Shown: positions 5,052-8,071 of the stretch, in pieces
How positions within the stretch are numbered: position 1 is the stretch's first letter
Layout of the letters: every line of letters begins with the position of its first letter
Source: Flavobacteriaceae bacterium
Lineage (GTDB): Bacteria; Bacteroidota; Bacteroidia; Flavobacteriales; Flavobacteriaceae
NCBI GenBank assembly: GCA_947458575.1
Contig: CANHBE010000112.1
Location: 1 to 8,071, forward strand
Length of the DNA stretch: 8,071 nt
Direction of reading: 5' to 3'
Position numbers and translations under genes: made by a program
The notes under the pieces: model-generated
The model's input: the letters and a program-made list of their open reading frames with translations, nothing else
What the model was told of the DNA's origin: nothing
Database searches by the model: none

Positions 5052-7649
5052 ATGAAAAATCTATATTTCTGGAAAGGCACTCTTTTGATTGCCTTTCTAA
5101 CTAGCTTTGTATCTATTTTGGCGCAAGAAAACCGTCAAAACTTGCTTCAAACCTACACTACGACCACCACTTGGGATGGCAAACAATGGGACAATGGCTT
5201 CCCGAACCTCCAAAGCAAAGCCGTATTTAATGCTGATTTTAGAGGAACAGAAAATCTCGACACCCAAGCAGTAGAAATACGAAATGAGGCAAAGGTCACT
5301 TTCTCAGACAATGCGATTCTCAGAGTACTTGATGACATTATTGTATCCCCAACAGCCAAACTAAGTTTTGATGAAAATGCCCAATTGGTGCAAACCAACC
5401 CAAATGCTAGACTTTCAATGGCCACTTTTAAGAGAAAGACACGAAAAATTAATAAGTTTGACTACACTTATTTCTGCTCTCCAGTCGAAGGACAAGTCTT
5501 AAATCAAATAACTGATTACTCAGTTGGTAATATTGATAACTTTTACACAAACGATGGTTTCGTTTACACTTTACCTCTTTTCGACAAATACTTCTTTTTT
5601 AATCAAAATGCCACACCCGACCCATTCTATGCCAATGCATACAACTCAGGAAATTGGCAAAATGTTTCCGAAACCAGCACCATGGATCCTGCCGGGAGAG
5701 GCTTTATCATCCGTGGTCCTCAATCTTTCGCACCATTACCAGCCGCCAGACAAGAATGGTTCGTGCAGTTTACTGGTGTTCCACATAACGACGCAACATA
5801 CACTGTTCCTGTTTCTGGAATGTCTTACACTCCATGTTCCAATCTCCCCGCCATCACTAAAGTATCTCCCAATTTCATCGGAAATCCTTATCCTTCAATG
5901 ATTGATGCCGATTTATTTTTGTCTAATTCCTCGAACGTTGCTAATTTAAATGGCGCAATTTATCTCTGGACACACAATTCTGCTCCTGCACCAATACCTG
6001 GTGATGCCACACTGAACTATACCGCTGATGATTTTACAATTTACAACTTAGTAGGTGGTGTCGGTACCGGAAGAGTAGTTAACGATCCAATTTATGCACT
6101 CAACGGATATAACAGACCCAATGGAAAAATTGCCATGTGTCAAGGATTTATTACCTATGGCATTAATCCAACAAATGGCACTGCAACCTTTACCAATGCC
6201 ATGAGAGATAATAGTTTGAATGGAACTCCAAATAATCAACAATTTTTTAGGTCTGCTTCAGGAAGTGCAACTCCTCCGCCTCCTGCTAAAAATCGTTTTT
6301 GGGCAAGTATTGAAGGAGCTGCTGGCGCTGGATCGCCTTATAAAGAAATCCTTGTTGGTTATATTCCTGCAGTGGGAGCAGTGGGAGCTTCGACAAATGC
6401 CTACGAAAAAGCTTATGATACAGAGGTTCTAAATACTAATACTTCCGCAGCTTTTAATTTTTATTCCATTTTAAATAGTATTACAACTTGCCCGAAACTA
6501 GCCATACAGGGCAGACAATTCAATACAACATTTAATACTAATGATGTTGTACATTTAGGATTTTCTTGTCCATCTGGAAGCTATAGAATTAAATTAGAAG
6601 GTGTAGAAGGAATATTTACAACGCAACTAATTTGGCTCAGAGAACAAACTGCGCCTGGTGTTTTTCAATACTACGACGATATTAGGACTACGGGTCATTT
6701 ATTTACTAGTTCAGGTGATGTTGATAATACTAGTCGTTTTCAAATTGTTTTTCGAGTTCCTGATTTAACAGGTATCACTTTTCCGGTAGTATGCGGAACT
6801 ACCTTGACAGAGATTAACACTACGCTTTATTCAACCCAAATTGCCGGAGCAACGGGTTATCGTTTCGAAGTAAGAGAAAATGGTGCTTTTCCCAGTGGTA
6901 ATGTAGTTGGTGAATATCCTGGTCTACCAAGTGCAATTTATCAGTTCAATTTGAACTTACCGGCTCCTATTACATTCAATACAACGTACTGGATTCGTGT
7001 TGCAACCTACCAAATAAATGGAAATTGGGTTTATGGAAATTCTTGTATGGTAACGACTCCCCCGCCACCTACCTCAAGAATAATTAACCCAACATGTGGT
7101 ATTGTAACCACAAATACTTGGACATCACTTCATGCATGGCAAGTCAACAATATATATGGTATTAATACTGATTTATACAGATTTAACGCAACAGTAGGAG
7201 GAGTACAATTCGGTAATCAAACAACGCCATCACCAAGTTCACAATGCAATCTGCGGAGTTTTGGTGGAACAATTACACCAAATACATCATATAGCATTAC
7301 AGTTGATATCTTTTGGGCTGGTCAATGGAGAAACGGAACCGTGCCATGCATCATAACCACTGGAAATGCTCCTCTTACCAGATTGGCAGAAAACGGAATC
7401 GAAATTTTCGATGCAACTGGTACTCCAAACCCATTCTCAGAAAACTTTAATCTAGAAATCAATACTTCAAGTGAAGAACAAATTTCGCTACAAATATTCG
7501 ATATGCTAGGAAGACAAGTTGAATCCCGGATTATTAATAATTCAGATCTAAATACCCAAGAAATTGGTCAAGGTTACTCCTCGGGCATTTATAATATAAT
7601 GGTCAAACAAGGAGAGAATATCAAAACCATTCGAATGATCAAAAGATAA
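5052..7649 (+). CDS. Large secreted modular protein with T9SS type A sorting domain
   Basis: This 865-residue protein starts with a signal peptide (1-24, ending SILA). The N-terminal region (25-407) contains TWDGKQWDNGFPN near 40-52 and GNPYPS at 277-282 followed by D-A-D-x-F-L and a Y-L-W motif, a pattern that recurs in flavobacterial surface proteins. Proline linkers PPPP at 408-411 and 670-673 separate further regions. Two tandem beta-sandwich-like modules have matching cysteine pairs: C581-C665 and C682-C766, each 84 apart, with a YRF motif inside and [MI]-[VI]-T-T after the second Cys. They may be fibronectin/Ig-like. Residues about 785-865 are the T9SS sorting domain: TPNPFSENFNLEI, ISLQIFDMLGRQVESR, SGIYNIMV, and a basic end (IRMIKR). 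A terminator follows 20 bp after the stop. The role is probably adhesin-like or structural; no catalytic motif was seen. Confidence 0.88.
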   Translation: MKNLYFWKGTLLIAFLTSFVSILAQENRQNLLQTYTTTTTWDGKQWDNGFPNLQSKAVFNADFRGTENLDTQAVEIRNEAKVTFSDNAILRVLDDIIVSPTAKLSFDENAQLVQTNPNARLSMATFKRKTRKINKFDYTYFCSPVEGQVLNQITDYSVGNIDNFYTNDGFVYTLPLFDKYFFFNQNATPDPFYANAYNSGNWQNVSETSTMDPAGRGFIIRGPQSFAPLPAARQEWFVQFTGVPHNDATYTVPVSGMSYTPCSNLPAITKVSPNFIGNPYPSMIDADLFLSNSSNVANLNGAIYLWTHNSAPAPIPGDATLNYTADDFTIYNLVGGVGTGRVVNDPIYALNGYNRPNGKIAMCQGFITYGINPTNGTATFTNAMRDNSLNGTPNNQQFFRSASGSATPPPPAKNRFWASIEGAAGAGSPYKEILVGYIPAVGAVGASTNAYEKAYDTEVLNTNTSAAFNFYSILNSITTCPKLAIQGRQFNTTFNTNDVVHLGFSCPSGSYRIKLEGVEGIFTTQLIWLREQTAPGVFQYYDDIRTTGHLFTSSGDVDNTSRFQIVFRVPDLTGITFPVVCGTTLTEINTTLYSTQIAGATGYRFEVRENGAFPSGNVVGEYPGLPSAIYQFNLNLPAPITFNTTYWIRVATYQINGNWVYGNSCMVTTPPPPTSRIINPTCGIVTTNTWTSLHAWQVNNIYGINTDLYRFNATVGGVQFGNQTTPSPSSQCNLRSFGGTITPNTSYSITVDIFWAGQWRNGTVPCIITTGNAPLTRLAENGIEIFDATGTPNPFSENFNLEINTSSEEQISLQIFDMLGRQVESRIINNSDLNTQEIGQGYSSGIYNIMVKQGENIKTIRMIKR

Positions 7650-7668
7650 ATAAATCTTAATTTTTTAA

Positions 7669-7709
7669 TAAACCGTTTCAATTCACTTTTGGAACGGTTT
7701 GTTTTATTA
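7669..7709 (+). terminator. Rho-independent terminator after the cassette E operon
   Basis: AAACCGTTTC (7670-7679) pairs with GAACGGTTT (7692-7700) with one bulged base, and is followed by GTTTTATT. It lies 20 bp after the stop of the large secreted protein and before the attC-like site. Transcription of this cassette would thus end before the next one. Confidence 0.75.
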
Positions 7710-7748
7710 CGTCTATGTTCAACAATCCCATGAAATAAGAACTTGGGC

Positions 7749-7886
7749 TTCTGCTAACACTTGCTAAAACTTATGGCTAGTTTTTCTGTAAATTGTTCGT
7801 TTCCTTTTCATAACTTCGCTTGGTCGGTTATGGAAAAAAAGCTTTCCATAAGCCGCCACAAGCTCTAGCAAGGAAACGTTATCGCC
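7749..7886 (+). other. attC-like recombination site 5 (end of cassette E)
   Basis: TTCTGCTAAC (7749-7758) is the exact complement of the start of cassette E (GTTAGCAGAA, 3109-3118). With one mismatch allowed, the complementarity extends to 13 of 15 bases. Arms 7760-7777 and 7855-7872 pair at 15 of 18 positions, with the same A/C mismatches as site 3. The core 7755-7880 differs from 2704-2829 at only four positions by eye. Confidence 0.8.
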
Positions 7887-7907
7887 GACGGCTCCGAGCT
7901 GCAAACG
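7879..7907 (+). other. 29-bp cassette remnant (right half of an attC-like site)
   Basis: Two AACGTT junctions lie only 29 bp apart (7878 and 7907). The bases between them, ending GCTCCGAGCTGCAAACG, look like the right arm of an attC-like site without its left arm or a gene. Compare AGCTGCAAAACG closing site 2. A deletion between two sites or a decayed cassette would explain it. Confidence 0.5.
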
Positions 7908-8071
7908 TTAAAAATCACAATTGAATTTAAGATGACCAATATTTGAGATTTCAAGATCAATATTTTGACATTCATTGACGTGGAATTTTGAGAAAGAAAA
8001 TGAAAGTTGGAGTAAATAAATTGACTTGGATATGGAACTGGAGCTCGTGTCTGGAAAATTGGAATAAATAA
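7908..8071 (+). other. Start of cassette G, incomplete, no supported gene
   Basis: This begins with GTTAAAAATC at the junction and runs off the window. The longest plus-strand frame from an ATG that I traced is 23 codons (8000-8071), not convincing. The final 16 bases repeat a sequence in cassette D. Its attC-like site, predicted to open with a complement of GTTAAAAATC, should lie beyond the window. Confidence 0.45.

Larger units (their letters stand above)
295..8071 (+). mobile_element. Integron-type gene cassette array (integrase not in window)
   Basis: Five attC-like sites and six AACGTT junctions, all in the same orientation, divide this stretch into cassettes. Using the known integron crossover between G and TT, the segments are: up to 1593; 1594-1992; 1993-2827; 2828-3109; 3110-7878; 7879-7907; and 7908 onward. 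Four consecutive complete segments start with bases exactly complementary to the opening of their own terminal site: GTTATGTGCC with GGCACATAAC, GTTATGGGCT with AGCCCATAAC, GTTGTGGGC with GCCCACAAC, and GTTAGCAGAA with TTCTGCTAAC. This is expected when circular cassettes insert one after another. No intI gene is visible, so it is either the interior of a chromosomal integron or a cassette array lacking an integrase. The cores fit the classical GTTRRRY only loosely. Confidence 0.75.

Noticed and set aside
5524..5901. Plus-strand frame of 125 codons inside the large secreted protein gene
   Set aside because: Out of frame with a continuous 865-codon gene that has a signal peptide and sorting domain.
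2704..7880. The two 126-bp copies as ends of a composite transposon or IS
   Set aside because: They are direct repeats, contain no transposase, and segments 1, 2 and 4 have unrelated arms but the same junction logic. The attC interpretation explains all sites.
1518..7886. CRISPR array
   Set aside because: The repeats are 85-139 bp, hundreds to thousands of bases apart and separated by genes, with no short regular spacers.
8000..8071. 23-codon frame ending at the last base of the window
   Set aside because: Trp/Asn-rich, short, and no evidence of coding. The shared 16-mer contains its stop, but the frame in cassette D is unrelated.

Overview
The window is AT-rich DNA from a member of the Bacteroidota, most likely a flavobacterium. 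Three proteins end in type IX secretion (T9SS) type A sorting domains, a TAnnTTTG-type promoter is visible, and the start codons lack clear Shine-Dalgarno sites. No ribosomal or tRNA gene is present, so the genus cannot be fixed.

Layout: positions 1-294 are the right end of an IS3-family insertion sequence (3' part of its transposase plus terminal repeat). It ends about 10 bp before a lipoprotein gene with two DUF1566-type domains (305-1507). From there to the window end, the sequence reads as a run of integron-type gene cassettes, all in the same orientation. Junctions of the form AACGTT occur at about 1593, 1992, 2827, 3109, 7878 and 7907. The first five close imperfect inverted-repeat sites that resemble attC. 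For four consecutive segments, the first 9-10 bases after the junction are exactly complementary to the bases that open the attC-like site at that segment's own far end. This is what integration of circular cassettes produces, and it is the strongest evidence here.

Cassettes: (A) the end of a cassette with the DUF1566 lipoprotein gene; (B) 1594-1992, a small minus-strand gene of unknown function; (C) 1993-2827, a small secreted T9SS protein; (D) 2828-3109, no convincing gene; (E) 3110-7878, an unusually large two-gene cassette with its own promoter, possible operator repeats, a secreted RCC1-type beta-propeller gene, an 865-residue secreted modular protein gene and a terminator; (F) 7879-7907, a 29-bp remnant; (G) 7908 onward, incomplete. 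No integrase gene lies in the window, so it may be the inside of a chromosomal integron or an integrase-less cassette array.

How the genes fit together: four of the five cassette genes encode exported proteins (one lipoprotein, three T9SS clients). The array therefore looks like a store of exchangeable cell-surface or secreted proteins. The two genes of cassette E are 50 bp apart on one strand and probably form one transcription unit.
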